Positions 18,788-28,432 of a DNA stretch of 64,000 nt are shown here, one piece after another. A model generated the notes under the pieces. The model saw only the letters and a program-made list of their open reading frames with translations, had not been told where the DNA came from and made no database searches. Numbering within the stretch: the stretch's first letter is position 1; each line of letters opens with the position of its first letter. The DNA comes from Glaciecola sp964195425 (GTDB lineage Bacteria > Pseudomonadota > Gammaproteobacteria > Enterobacterales > Alteromonadaceae), in contig CAXMOM010000063.1 of the NCBI GenBank assembly GCA_964195425.1, positions 62,001 through 126,000 of the forward strand, read 5' to 3'. Both the position numbers and the translations under genes were made by a program.

Positions 18788-19870
18788 CTACTCTGTACTA
18801 AAGTCACAAATATGACTTGCGTTAAGGGGAGTCCCAAAATCGATATCTTGTAAAGCTGCTTTGCCTAGTACCCCTTCTAAATAACGAGTATGTAAACCTT
18901 TAGCGGGTCGCACAGAACGCACATTTTGTATGGTAAATACATCACCTTTATTCATATCGGCGGTAACGTAAAGTGAACGACGCAAATCACGAGCGCCTAT
19001 CTCGCTCGGTTTAATATCATAACCACTTTGACCAAGCGCACTATGCGCACGGCGGCATTCTGATACTAACTGGGTAAACTGTTTCGGTTCAAGGGAAAAT
19101 GCGGCATCTACCGAACCATCGCTGCGATCAATAACGAAGTGCTTTTCTATAATAGCGGCGCCTAAAGCTGTTGCCGTAACGGATGCAGTATTGTCTATCG
19201 TATGATCACTTAGCCCGATGGGGACCGAGAAACGCTGCTGCATATCGACCATTGTGCGTAAATTGCAATCTTCAATTGGGGTAGGATATCCACTAATACA
19301 GTGCAGTAACGCGAGTTCAGTGCCACCAGCGTCGAGTACGGCTTGCACTGCTTCTTCTATTTCGTCGAACGTTGCCATGCCTGTGGAAATAATAATAGGC
19401 TTGCCTGTAGATGTCGCGTTTTTGATTAAGCCTATATCGGTAATTTCAAATGATGCAATTTTATATGCCGGCGTACTTAGCGACTCCAGCAAGTCAATTG
19501 CTGTACTGTCGAAAGGTGAAGAAAACATAGGCATATTATGGTCTTTCGCGCGCGCAAAAAGCGCCTCGTGCCAATCCCAAGGTGTATGTGCCTCTTGATA
19601 TAAATCGTGCAAGGTTCGCCCAGCCCATAAACCTTTATGTAAAGAAAATTCGGGGCCGTTATGGTCAAGGGTAATAGTATCTGCGGTATACGTTTGTAGC
19701 TTAACTGCATCGGCGCCTGTTAAAGCAGCAGCATCTACTAAGGCCAGCGCTTCTTCCAAACTACCTTTATGATTACCTGAAAGCTCTACAATAATATAGG
19801 GAGATTCTTGACGCGATATACGTCTACCTGCAATGGTAAATGCAGACTTAAATGGCGATTTTTGTGTCAT
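18788..19870 (-). CDS. pseI: Pseudaminic acid synthase
   Basis: A 360-residue member of the NeuB/PseI family, which condenses phosphoenolpyruvate with a modified hexose to make a nonulosonic acid. The N-terminal TIM-barrel part has IIVELSGNHKGSLEEAL and ADAVKLQTYTADTITL. The last 65 residues form the SAF (antifreeze-like) substrate lid. PseI is favoured over NeuB because the upstream gene is PseG. The product usually decorates flagellin or surface glycans. A GGGA site precedes the ATG. The other pathway genes (pseB, pseC, pseF, pseH) are not in the window. Confidence 0.88.
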   Translation of the reverse strand: MTQKSPFKSAFTIAGRRISRQESPYIIVELSGNHKGSLEEALALVDAAALTGADAVKLQTYTADTITLDHNGPEFSLHKGLWAGRTLHDLYQEAHTPWDWHEALFARAKDHNMPMFSSPFDSTAIDLLESLSTPAYKIASFEITDIGLIKNATSTGKPIIISTGMATFDEIEEAVQAVLDAGGTELALLHCISGYPTPIEDCNLRTMVDMQQRFSVPIGLSDHTIDNTASVTATALGAAIIEKHFVIDRSDGSVDAAFSLEPKQFTQLVSECRRAHSALGQSGYDIKPSEIGARDLRRSLYVTADMNKGDVFTIQNVRSVRPAKGLHTRYLEGVLGKAALQDIDFGTPLNASHICDFSTE

Positions 19871-19988
19871 TTCATGATTCCCGTAGGTCGTTGCTATCTT
19901 TTGAATTAACTCACTGTATTTAAGTAAATCACCCCCTTTAGATACAACTCCAATATTCTTATACGGGCAAATGCGCCCTACCTTATTG

Positions 19989-21107
19989 CTAAAGCGCGTT
20001 TAGGATTTGCTCTACAACTCGTTGACAACCCTGACCATCAATTAATTGACGGGCCTGGTCACTCATGCGCTTCCTACTGCATAAATCACGCCATAACTCA
20101 TACGTTTGCGTGGTTATTTCTTTTATAAGCTGGGTGCTCAGGTTGGCGTGTTCAAGAGTGCCATAGTGGCCTTGATCAGCCTCATACTCGCGGACATCTA
20201 AAACCTTATACCAAGTATTTGCATGAGCAGACGTAAGCGCTGCTTTTTGATTGTCGACACTCACCAAAGCAATGGTTGGCGTACCCATACGAGCAAGTTC
20301 TCCAAGCGTGCCGCCAGCCGCTGAAATAGCGAGCCCCGATTGCATCATTATTGCGGCGACATTGTGGATTTGTTCAATAATATGTAAATTACTGTATTGC
20401 TGCTTTAAATCGTGAAAGGCCCTTGAATTAGAGTTGTGCAGCCCACCCAGCAATATCTGTACTTGGGTGCTTTTAGAGACTCTTTTGAGTAATGACAGCG
20501 CCAACACGTAAGACATATTTTTAACATCGGCGCCGCCTAGCGTAATCAGGATCTGCTCACGCTGCTCTATTTTTGTATATGCTTGCTGTATAAACTCTTG
20601 TCTAAGCAAAGTAAATTTAGCGCCTAAACACAGCACTGCCTGAGGCGCTCTTTCTTTATAGGCCTGCTCCTGAGCAGTAGCGGCAGGATTAATAATAATA
20701 TTGCTTAACAAGGGCTGTTGATGAGTGTCATCATCTATATTCACTAGTAGCGCCCCCGAGGCGACAAAACATTGCCACTGTTGCGCCTGCAGATTGTAGT
20801 CGTCTATAACGAACACATTCGCCTTGAGACTTGTTATCTCAACATTTGAAAAGCTACTGGAGAGTGACACGTATTTAAAACCCGCTTGGTGTAGCCTATC
20901 TTGCAAATAGCTGGGACATTCACAACTTGCAAAGGTCACTTTGATACCATGTTTGATGCAAACCTGCGCAATACCAAAAAGACGCATGATGTGCCCAGCG
21001 CCTATCGTTGATGACGCATTCGCATAAAATACAAAGTGTAGAGGGCTTAAATACTCAAGTTGATTTGAAGAGTTGTACATAACTGAACCCGCAGTTTCAT
21101 TAACCAT
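19989..21107 (-). CDS. pseG: UDP-2,4-diacetamido-2,4,6-trideoxy-beta-L-altropyranose hydrolase
   Basis: A 372-residue GT-B-fold protein. The N-terminal motif FYANASSTIGAGHIMR matches the PseG nucleotide-sugar loop with its catalytic His (GHxMR), and SAAGGTLGELARMGTP near residue 265 is the C-terminal UDP-binding segment. It removes UDP to give the sugar that PseI uses next. I chose the ATG at 21107, preceded by AAGAG, over a TTG at 21116; other in-frame ATGs lie further in. pseI follows after 118 bp on the same strand. Confidence 0.85.
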   Translation of the reverse strand: MVNETAGSVMYNSSNQLEYLSPLHFVFYANASSTIGAGHIMRLFGIAQVCIKHGIKVTFASCECPSYLQDRLHQAGFKYVSLSSSFSNVEITSLKANVFVIDDYNLQAQQWQCFVASGALLVNIDDDTHQQPLLSNIIINPAATAQEQAYKERAPQAVLCLGAKFTLLRQEFIQQAYTKIEQREQILITLGGADVKNMSYVLALSLLKRVSKSTQVQILLGGLHNSNSRAFHDLKQQYSNLHIIEQIHNVAAIMMQSGLAISAAGGTLGELARMGTPTIALVSVDNQKAALTSAHANTWYKVLDVREYEADQGHYGTLEHANLSTQLIKEITTQTYELWRDLCSRKRMSDQARQLIDGQGCQRVVEQILNAL

Positions 21108-21116
21108 CGTTGACAA

Positions 21117-21492
21117 CTCTTTTGGCGGTTGTTACGTAGCTGTTTTGCAATATCAATAGCTCTTTGAGTATCATTATAGAAAGTTTACTTTTATGTTTGC
21201 GTAACGACTCAGTATATTCAATTTCGTATTCCGTTATACAGCGCTTATAAGGCTGTTATACCAGTCTTTAATGCTTAAATCAGCCTTTGTGTCGAAACTT
21301 TTTTTCCTGCTTTTATTTTTTGACCTTCCTATAAACGCTAGGGCTTAATATTATTTGATTTCAAACAAATCGCCTTTTGTTCGAGCATAAGCCCGATTTA
21401 TTTCTGAGCACTAAAAAGCAACCTAAAATGGTTGCTTTTTCGATGCTTATTTTAAATGTATGATATAAATACCATACATTCTTCACGTTCAC
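21117..21492. other. Intergenic region upstream of pseG
   Basis: Contains the pseG promoter region and a bidirectional terminator (21413-21440) for the gene at 21493-21837. No coding frame is supported. The sequence is AT-rich, with several T runs. Confidence 0.6.
21413..21440. terminator. Bidirectional intrinsic terminator
   Basis: A perfect 11-bp stem (AAAAAGCAACC / GGTTGCTTTTT) with a 6-base loop and A and T runs at the ends. It lies 52 bp beyond the stop of the small membrane protein at 21493-21837 (minus strand), which it most likely serves. Confidence 0.9.
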
Positions 21493-21837
21493 TTAATTGG
21501 TAAGTGTGCCGTTACCTGACTGATTCGGACTGTAATGCGTGTAGCGCGCTGTTTTATAAAACATAACCAATGTCGCGACTACGGTCACCTGAACAAACAA
21601 TGACACCACAAAAAAGCCTGCTCCTAACCCAACACTAGTAGAGACAAACGACACACCAAGGTGACTTACGAATGCAATAAGAGTAACCGCAAACAACATA
21701 TATAGCTCACTTAATTTAACTATATTGTTACCTGCGTGCAGCGATTTAGCATTAATTATGTAATATACAAATGCAGGCAAAAACGACAACACAGCACTGC
21801 TTATTGCTAAGGCTTTTAAAGTGTTTCTTCTATTCAT
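21493..21837 (-). CDS. Small membrane protein, unknown
   Basis: A 114-residue protein with three hydrophobic segments at about residues 10-28, 43-64 and 72-93, and a polar tail rich in Asn, Ser and Thr. No family is recognised. It is followed by a strong terminator, which supports it being a transcribed unit. It lies 123 bp downstream of the SpoU methyltransferase on the same strand. Confidence 0.6.
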   Translation of the reverse strand: MNRRNTLKALAISSAVLSFLPAFVYYIINAKSLHAGNNIVKLSELYMLFAVTLIAFVSHLGVSFVSTSVGLGAGFFVVSLFVQVTVVATLVMFYKTARYTHYSPNQSGNGTLTN

Positions 21838-21960
21838 TATTTTTCCGAGATAGTCTTTGGTAACATCAATGACATATATTTTACGTTACCCGTGTAAAAT
21901 TAAAACTCGAAATATTCTTCAGGTTTATCAAGTTTTACTTGAGGATCGTTTTAAAATGAC

Positions 21961-22704
21961 CTACACCGATAACTGATAAACGCAAATATTGACTGCGCTG
22001 GCCAAATTGAGCGAATCAATACTACTGCCTCCCGCAATAGTAAAGGCATCTGCGTTGAAAGCAGACAAGGCTTCAAGAGGTACCCCGCGTGCTTCATTAC
22101 CAAATAAGTAACAGTCGTAACTTGCAAACTCTTGTGTGTTGACTTTGCTACCTTGCATATCTAAAAAAGCAAATTTGGTAAAACGCTTTTGTAAATCACT
22201 TAGCTCTACATCTAGTTCAAGCGGCACATGAAAGATAGCACCCATGCTAGCTCGCACCACTTTTGGGTTAAAAGGGTCAACGCTATTAGGGCTAAGTAAT
22301 AAGCGGAAATTGCCAAACCAAGCAAGGGTTCTCAAAATAGTGCCCAAATTACCGGGGTCTTGTATTTCATGTAAGTAGATACATCGTTCACCGGGTTTGG
22401 AAAGAACTTGTTTATCCGTTAAATTGGGTAGAGGCACACATGCAATAAGTCCCTGGGGCGTTTTTGTATCGCTAATGTGAGCCATTTGTTTTTCATTAAC
22501 GATAGAAAGTGTGAAATCGGTATTCAACTGACTCGCCCACTCTCTATATTCTTCGGTGGCATACAGCATTATATTTTTTGCATTAACCTGTGTTTTTGAA
22601 GCTTTTTGTAGCTCGAGGATAAGATGTTCTCCCTCTATCAAATAGTGGCCTAGCTGCGTACGGTATTTTTTTTGATGCAGCTTTTTAACATCATCCAATT
22701 TCAT
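21961..22704 (-). CDS. TrmH/SpoU-family RNA 2'-O-methyltransferase
   Basis: A 247-residue SPOUT enzyme. All three SpoU motifs are visible: motif 1 IQDPGNLGTILRTLAWFG, motif 2 LFGNEARGVP and motif 3 SIDSLNLASAVNICVYQ. The N-terminal 90 residues form a small RNA-binding domain like that of the 23S rRNA methyltransferase group. The conserved Asn and Arg of motif 1 are present. The target nucleotide cannot be named from the sequence. It is divergently arranged with rlmE across a 291-bp gap. Confidence 0.88.
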   Translation of the reverse strand: MKLDDVKKLHQKKYRTQLGHYLIEGEHLILELQKASKTQVNAKNIMLYATEEYREWASQLNTDFTLSIVNEKQMAHISDTKTPQGLIACVPLPNLTDKQVLSKPGERCIYLHEIQDPGNLGTILRTLAWFGNFRLLLSPNSVDPFNPKVVRASMGAIFHVPLELDVELSDLQKRFTKFAFLDMQGSKVNTQEFASYDCYLFGNEARGVPLEALSAFNADAFTIAGGSSIDSLNLASAVNICVYQLSV

Positions 22705-22995
22705 ATAACTTTGCCTATAGATCTTTTTAGCTGGTTTTTAGAACACAAAGTTAATGCGGCCACAAGAGTCATATAATATCCAAGGTAAGGTCTGCGTTAG
22801 CACAAAACAGTAGGTTTTCATTCGTATTAATCGTAGCACTTCGGCTCATTTAAGTCAGGCAAAAACACCTTATTTGCTCCTAATTTAAGAATAAATATAA
22901 ATAAATTGGTATTTTAAACCAGAAGGAATTTGCAAATCGAATCTGCAAGCTTACAATAAGAACCGTTTTAGCAATCCTAGTAGCATACTCACTCT

Positions 22996-23616
22996 ATGGC
23001 TCGATCAAAAACCAGTAAAAAATGGCTCGACGAACACGTTAACGATCCTTACGTTAAAAAGGCAAAAGCCGACGGATATCGTTCACGTGCCAGCTACAAA
23101 CTTATTGAAATCAACGAAAAAGATAAGCTTTTTCGTGCTGGCAATGTGGTTATGGATTTGGGCAGCGCACCGGGCGGGTGGTCACAAATTGTTGCTCCAT
23201 TAGTAGGCGAGAAAGGTCACGTGATAGCGTCTGATATTCTGCCAATGGACTCAATAATAGGGGTCAGCTTTATTCAAGGCGATTTCACCGATGAAACTGT
23301 TTACGAGCAAATACTAAATATTTTAAATGGCGCCAAGGCCGACGTTGTGGTTTCTGACATGTCACCTAACCTTAGCGGCGTTGCTACCACCGATCAATAT
23401 TCCTCAATATATCTTGTAGAATTAGCCTTAGATATGGCCCGAAACGTATTAAAACAGGGCGGCAGCTTCTGTGCAAAAGTATTTCAAGGTGTGGGCTATG
23501 AGGAATACGTAAAAGACGTACGAACTTCGTTTGATAAAGTATTGGTGCGCAAGCCTGCAGCCTCTCGGCCTAGGTCTCGCGAAGTTTACATTGTGGGAAA
23601 AGGATTTAAGGGCTAA
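22996..23616 (+). CDS. rlmE: 23S rRNA 2'-O-ribose U2552 methyltransferase RlmE (FtsJ)
   Basis: A 206-residue RrmJ/FtsJ enzyme, close to the usual 209. The K-D-K-E catalytic tetrad is visible: Lys35 in RASYKLIE, Asp in VVVSDMSPN, Lys in CAKVFQG and Glu in SREVYIV. The SAM site is LGSAPGGWSQ. It methylates U2552 of the ribosomal A-loop in assembled 50S subunits. In many gammaproteobacteria ftsH follows; here a convergent ferredoxin gene follows instead, with the stop codons overlapping by 4 bp. Confidence 0.97.
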   Translation: MARSKTSKKWLDEHVNDPYVKKAKADGYRSRASYKLIEINEKDKLFRAGNVVMDLGSAPGGWSQIVAPLVGEKGHVIASDILPMDSIIGVSFIQGDFTDETVYEQILNILNGAKADVVVSDMSPNLSGVATTDQYSSIYLVELALDMARNVLKQGGSFCAKVFQGVGYEEYVKDVRTSFDKVLVRKPAASRPRSREVYIVGKGFKG

Positions 23617-23936
23617 CGTTCTAATAATGGCAGTTTACCAACAATAGCGCTCCATTCGTCAGCATCATGGGGCGGCGCTTTTACCTCAGTAATATTTGGC
23701 CATTCTTGACACAATTGCGCATTAATTTCCAAAAAATCTACCTGATCAGCGGGCAGTTCGGTGTCTTGAAAAATCGCGTCAACAGGGCACTCTGGCACGC
23801 ATAAATCGCAATCGATACAAATTGCTGGGTCAATCACTAAAAAGTTAGGACCTTCAAAAAACGCTTCTACTGGGCAAACCGCGACACAGTCGGTATATTT
23901 GCATTTAATGCAACTGTCGGTAACTACGAAGGTCAT
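23613..23936 (-). CDS. fdxA: Seven-iron ferredoxin FdxA
   Basis: A 107-residue ferredoxin of the 7Fe-8S type. The Cys pattern is C9, C12, C17, C21 and C40, C43, C46, C50. By analogy with Azotobacter FdI, C9, C17 and C50 would hold the 3Fe-4S cluster and C21, C40, C43 and C46 the 4Fe-4S cluster. The C-terminal extension (about 55 residues) is typical of FdxA. It is a soluble electron carrier; its partner here is unknown. Confidence 0.95.
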   Translation of the reverse strand: MTFVVTDSCIKCKYTDCVAVCPVEAFFEGPNFLVIDPAICIDCDLCVPECPVDAIFQDTELPADQVDFLEINAQLCQEWPNITEVKAPPHDADEWSAIVGKLPLLER

Positions 23937-24144
23937 ATTGAGCTAACTACTTTATGTTTTAATATGCTAATAATTGTAAAGTAGCGCCGTTAAAAAACAA
24001 GTTTCTTTATGATTTTTGTCTCCTAAAGTGTCAATTCACTATGTGCTTAGCTATTTACACTACACTATCTATACAACGCCAACTGATTTAAAATAACGTG
24101 CCCTGACAGAAAGGCTGTCCGGCGTTTTAAAGAGTAAGGCTATT

Positions 24145-25755
24145 ATGTTGCGTTTAACCGATATTAAACTACCCCTTGACCATGATGAACAGGCACTTGA
24201 GCTTGCTATTTTAGGCAAACTCAATATTAGCAAAAGTCAGCTAGTGTCATTTAATTTGTTCAAACGGGGATATGACGCGCGTAACAATAGAAACATCCTA
24301 CTTATTTATACCCTCGACGCTGAGGTTAAAGACCAAGCGGCTTTGTTAGCCCAATTTGATGATGATCACAACGTACGTGTTACGCCCGATATGACTTATA
24401 AGTTTGTTGCGCAAGCACCTGCTGAACTTAGCCATCGTCCGGTAGTTGTTGGCCTTGGCCCGTGTGGCTTATTTGCAGCCTTAATTTTGGCACAAATGGG
24501 TTTTAAACCGATTATATTGGAACGTGGAAAAGAAGTGCGTGAACGTACTAAAGACACCTTTGGTTTTTGGCGCAAAAAGGCCCTTAACCCTGAATCTAAT
24601 GTGCAGTTTGGCGAAGGCGGTGCAGGCACTTTTTCTGATGGAAAACTATATAGCCAGGTTAAAGACCGTAAACATTATGGTCGCAAGGTACTGCATGAAT
24701 TTGTCGCCGCGGGCGCACCAGAAGAAATAATGTATGTAAGTAAGCCTCATATTGGCACTTTTAAGCTAGTCAATATGGTAGAGAAAATGCGTAAGGAAAT
24801 TATTGCCCTTGGAGGCGAATTCCGTTTTAGCACGAAGGTCGAAAAATTAGACTTAGACGCCAATAATAAAATCAAGGGATTACATTTATCGAGCAACGAT
24901 TACCTTGCTTGCGAACAAGTTATTCTCGCGGTAGGTCACAGTGCCCGCGATACCTTCACAGCGCTTTATGAGCAAGGTGTGTATATAGAAGCCAAACCGT
25001 TTTCGGTGGGGTTTCGCATTGAACACGAACAAAGCATGATAGACAGCAGTCGTTTTGGCGATAACGCAGGCAACCCGATTTTGGGTGCCGCAGATTACAA
25101 ACTGGTGCATCATTGTAAAAATGGCCGAACAGTATACAGTTTTTGTATGTGTCCAGGCGGCACGGTGGTAGCGGCGGCTTCTGAGCCAGGTAGAGTTGTC
25201 ACGAATGGCATGAGTCAGTATTCGCGCCACGAACGCAACGCTAACAGCGCCATAGTGGTTGGCATTACACCGGAAGAAGATTACCCGGGCAACCCTTTAG
25301 CCGGAATTGAACTACAGCGTCGTTTAGAAGAGTTAGCATTTAACGTAGGCGGCGAAAATTACCATGCCCCTGCCCAACTAATTGGTGATTTTTTAGTGGG
25401 TAAACCAAGTGCTGAAATTGGCGACGTTAAACCTTCTTATACTCCCGGCATTACATTAACAGATTTGAGTAAAGTAGTGCCCGACTATGTAACAAAGGCT
25501 ATTCGCGAGGCAATCCCTGCTTTTGAACGCCAAGTAAAGGGCTTTGCCAAAGCCGATGGTTTGTTAACTGGGGTCGAAACCCGCACTTCTTCACCTATTT
25601 GTATTAAACGCGGCATAGATTATCAAAGTGTCAATATTAAAGGCCTATATCCTGCCGGAGAAGGCGCTGGCTATGCAGGCGGCATATGGTCTGCAGGGAT
25701 AGATGGCATACGTGTAGCCGAAGCAGTAGCCTTGGCGTTTTCTTGCGAAGACTAA
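24145..25755 (+). CDS. FAD-dependent dehydrogenase (COG2509 type)
   Basis: A 536-residue flavoprotein. After an N-terminal domain of about 95 residues, the dinucleotide motif VVGLGPCGLFAALILAQMGF begins near residue 97, followed by QFGEGGAGTFSDGKLYSQVKD. Near the C-terminus GLYPAGEGAGYAGGIWSAGIDG is the FAD-closing segment. The family is widespread and usually annotated as an uncharacterised FAD-dependent oxidoreductase; the substrate is not known. It is a single gene followed by a strong terminator. Confidence 0.88.
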   Translation: MLRLTDIKLPLDHDEQALELAILGKLNISKSQLVSFNLFKRGYDARNNRNILLIYTLDAEVKDQAALLAQFDDDHNVRVTPDMTYKFVAQAPAELSHRPVVVGLGPCGLFAALILAQMGFKPIILERGKEVRERTKDTFGFWRKKALNPESNVQFGEGGAGTFSDGKLYSQVKDRKHYGRKVLHEFVAAGAPEEIMYVSKPHIGTFKLVNMVEKMRKEIIALGGEFRFSTKVEKLDLDANNKIKGLHLSSNDYLACEQVILAVGHSARDTFTALYEQGVYIEAKPFSVGFRIEHEQSMIDSSRFGDNAGNPILGAADYKLVHHCKNGRTVYSFCMCPGGTVVAAASEPGRVVTNGMSQYSRHERNANSAIVVGITPEEDYPGNPLAGIELQRRLEELAFNVGGENYHAPAQLIGDFLVGKPSAEIGDVKPSYTPGITLTDLSKVVPDYVTKAIREAIPAFERQVKGFAKADGLLTGVETRTSSPICIKRGIDYQSVNIKGLYPAGEGAGYAGGIWSAGIDGIRVAEAVALAFSCED

Positions 25756-25794
25756 GGTTTCACAAAATCTGATATATTGATGAAATTATGAAAT

Positions 25795-25823
25795 AAAAAA
25801 AGCCCTCAATTGAGGGCTTTTTT
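25795..25823. terminator. Bidirectional intrinsic terminator between FAD gene and SGNH hydrolase
   Basis: A perfect palindromic stem AGCCCTCAA / TTGAGGGCT (25801-25818) flanked by an A run and a T run. It serves both converging genes. Confidence 0.95.
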
Positions 25824-25840
25824 GGTGGCGCTAGACTTCT

Positions 25841-26755
25841 CTAAACTAAGTTCTGACGTCTTGTGCGTAACAATGCAAGCAAACCAAAGCTGAATATAAC
25901 AAGTGTGGCAGGAGCTGATACCGATACCGGTAATGCTGCAAGTGCGGCATCTGCTATTATTCTATGGGCTGCTGCAGTAGGGTGAACCGGATCCCAAAGC
26001 AGGTATTCGTCAGGATCTGCGCATGCACTTACGCCGTTAAAACAAGGTTCTAATACGTTAGTAAATCCATAATCATCTGGGTTAAGCGTCATATCAAGAA
26101 ACTGACTGAACGCGTCGAACTGAGTAATGTTCAAATCGCGTTCAAGTCCATCTAGACCGTCAGCCAATGCTGCGTTGAATTCAAAAGCCCAAGATTCTGC
26201 AATAGGAAGATTAGGAATTAAGAAGTCCGTTGCGCCAGCTGCCGATAGCGTTAAAATACTTGCAATAATGTTATCTGCTGCATCAAAGGGGCTATAAGTG
26301 CCAACCGGATCATTTTGAAGGAAGTCATTTCCTCCAGCCCAGATAACGTAAAGTGCATCGGTATCAGCTTCTCCGGCGGTGCTTGCCAAAAAAGTAGGTA
26401 TCTGAAAACCTAGAACCTGTTCGGTCCTTTGCCCACCGATGGCGTAATTCGTACCGCCGCCGTAGGCTGAATCTGCAGAAACACCCAGATCAGCCGCTAG
26501 AAGTTCAGCCCAAACCGGGCCGTTTGAGAATCTACAACCGGCATAAGGTTCAGGTGGACAAACTGCTGGGGCTAAATGAGTAAAAGCGCCAGAATCTGAA
26601 AGCGAATCACCAAAAACATAAAGGCTAGAAATTGGGCCAGCAAAAGATGTGGCACTAAAAAGTAGTAGCGAAGCCATGGTTAAAGAAGCTGTCTTTTTTA
26701 CTTTACCAAGGGAAGCATTTAGTACCTTGGATAGAAGGATGGTTATTTTTTTCAT
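25841..26755 (-). CDS. Secreted SGNH/GDSL hydrolase with PEP-CTERM-like anchor
   Basis: A 304-residue protein with a long signal peptide (about residues 1-39). Block I FGDSLSDSG has the nucleophile Ser51; block III is WAGGNDFL; block V DPVHPTAAAH has the Asp and His of the catalytic triad. The C-terminus, VSAPATLVIFSFGLLALLRTRRQ, is a PEP-CTERM-type sorting signal (short motif, membrane helix, Arg cluster), so the protein is probably cut and sorted by an exosortase encoded elsewhere. The start at 26755 is set by an AAGGTG site; a longer frame reaching 26914 lacks a signal sequence at its start. It is likely a lipase or esterase. Confidence 0.87.
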   Translation of the reverse strand: MKKITILLSKVLNASLGKVKKTASLTMASLLLFSATSFAGPISSLYVFGDSLSDSGAFTHLAPAVCPPEPYAGCRFSNGPVWAELLAADLGVSADSAYGGGTNYAIGGQRTEQVLGFQIPTFLASTAGEADTDALYVIWAGGNDFLQNDPVGTYSPFDAADNIIASILTLSAAGATDFLIPNLPIAESWAFEFNAALADGLDGLERDLNITQFDAFSQFLDMTLNPDDYGFTNVLEPCFNGVSACADPDEYLLWDPVHPTAAAHRIIADAALAALPVSVSAPATLVIFSFGLLALLRTRRQNLV

Positions 26756-26981
26756 TAGATCACCTTTGGACGATCCTAAAGGACGCCATGTATTTTTATT
26801 GTTATAAAGTATCCAACTATGGATACATACTGGCCAAGAACCCACCCAAAGGAAATGTACTTTTTCGGACGTTTTCATGCCAAAGACTAAGTCTGCAAAT
26901 TCCATGCCTACCAAATTAAATCAATAACTTAGGCGTATAAGCGCACAATTAATCACTGCAAGTGTAAAAAAAGCTGACACA

Positions 26982-27737
26982 CTACAATTCGTTTTTGGCA
27001 AAGCTATTAATGAAAATACCTGGGCAGTCTACTTTGCTTAAATCGCTCTCGTTGGGCAAACAACTTGCTTCAATAAAACTTAATAATTCCGGCACGGGGT
27101 CGCACAAAAGAATATCCAATGCGCGCCTGTCCATCCCATAAAGTCCTCTATGAATTAGATTTGCGGAAAACACCACTAAATCTCCGGCCATTAAAGGTAT
27201 CGATTCACCAGATGCTAAGTCTTCATAATTTCGACGTTTATTTTGTTCTAGCCTAACGTTAAGTTCTTGCGCAGTGTCCCATTGAATATGTGAACGAGGA
27301 ATAAGCTCAATACCTAGTTCATCCTTAAGCGCTAAGCGAAAATGAATCACTTTTGGCCCTGTTAAGGCCTTTTGCTGCTCTACTTCAGATAAAGAATATT
27401 GCGTATCTCTATGCCAATAATTTTTTTGAGATTTACGTACTGGGTTAAAAAATAGCTGTGTATTCATGAACGCTGGGGTTTTGCCAAATATCTGTTGAGC
27501 AAGGTCGCTGAACGTAGCAGAGCCTAAAAACTTAAATAGGCTTTGTCTTGAATGATGATCAAGGTGTTTTTGCCCTGTTAAGTATGCCGAACTTACTGCT
27601 TTTGTATTGTAAAATTCGCAATTGCTTAAGGTCCAAGACTTATGAAACGCATTAGTAACTTCGCGTAAGGTAGACAATTCATCTTTATTCAAGAATTTGT
27701 CTATTTTGATAAAGCCATATTCGTTATAGTGTTCCAT
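26982..27737 (-). CDS. Phytanoyl-CoA dioxygenase (PhyH) family protein
   Basis: A 251-residue Fe(II)/2-oxoglutarate dioxygenase fold protein. The metal-binding HxD is H109-R-D111 in YWHRDTQY, and a distal His lies in LIHRGLYGMDRR with the Arg that usually binds 2-oxoglutarate. The FRLALKDELGIELIPRSH segment matches the core strand. Family members hydroxylate varied small molecules, so the substrate cannot be named. It has a gap of more than 220 bp to the SGNH gene and is probably separate. Confidence 0.85.
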   Translation of the reverse strand: MEHYNEYGFIKIDKFLNKDELSTLREVTNAFHKSWTLSNCEFYNTKAVSSAYLTGQKHLDHHSRQSLFKFLGSATFSDLAQQIFGKTPAFMNTQLFFNPVRKSQKNYWHRDTQYSLSEVEQQKALTGPKVIHFRLALKDELGIELIPRSHIQWDTAQELNVRLEQNKRRNYEDLASGESIPLMAGDLVVFSANLIHRGLYGMDRRALDILLCDPVPELLSFIEASCLPNESDLSKVDCPGIFINSFAKNEL

Positions 27738-27898
27738 TCAAGTATTCTATCAGTGGCAGCGGTTTAAAAAGCGGCTATCTACATATAAATGGTTAAAAGC
27801 AGGACTTATTAAAAATGATGTCTGTAATTACAACTGCGTTTTTACTATTATAAGACATCACGCATCGATAATATTTTATATATTAAAAGGGTAAGCTT

Positions 27899-28255
27899 AT
27901 GAGAAAATTTCTAACGACTATAATCGCTATGGCGATGTTTCTTAGTGTTTCAGTTTCAGCAAAAGAAACCATTCAATATCAACAGTTCGATGATGATATT
28001 CAAATAATTGATGTTCGCACACTCGAGGAATGGAAAGGTGGCCACCATCCTAATGCATTGCATGTGCCGCATACTACAATACTCGATGGCAACGGTTTTG
28101 AGAACTTACAAAAAGACAAGCCGGTCATGTTGTATTGCACATCGGGTAAACGTGCCGAACAGGCTAAGAATTACTTAGAAAAACAGGATTTCAGAATGGT
28201 GAAAAACCTTGGTGGTATAAGCGACCTGATCATTCCGAAGAAAGGGAACGAATAA
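27899..28255 (+). CDS. Periplasmic rhodanese-like protein
   Basis: A 118-residue single rhodanese domain with a signal peptide (residues 1-21, ending SVSA). The active-site loop YCTSGKRAEQA carries Cys80, and IIDVRTLEEWKGGHHPNALHVP is the conserved N-terminal part of the domain. It could move sulfane sulfur or act in thiol chemistry in the periplasm, like E. coli PspE. GGGTAAG lies just before the ATG. Confidence 0.9.
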   Translation: MRKFLTTIIAMAMFLSVSVSAKETIQYQQFDDDIQIIDVRTLEEWKGGHHPNALHVPHTTILDGNGFENLQKDKPVMLYCTSGKRAEQAKNYLEKQDFRMVKNLGGISDLIIPKKGNE

Positions 28256-28432
28256 ACAGCCAGATTAATATTATCTGAGCGGGCGCTCTAATAGGGTGGC
28301 CTGTTGTTTTCTCATCGCTCTGAAAATGTGGCGTTTAACTTCACTCGTTTCATTCTTTTTAGATAAATTTGCTTAGGCGCGCAAAGTAGATCTGAAAAGT
28401 TCAAGCGCTTCTTCGGGTAACGATTTCTAACA

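Noticed and set aside
26756..26914. Longer SGNH hydrolase start at 26914
   Set aside because: The added residues precede a good signal peptide and a strong AAGGTG site sits right before 26755.
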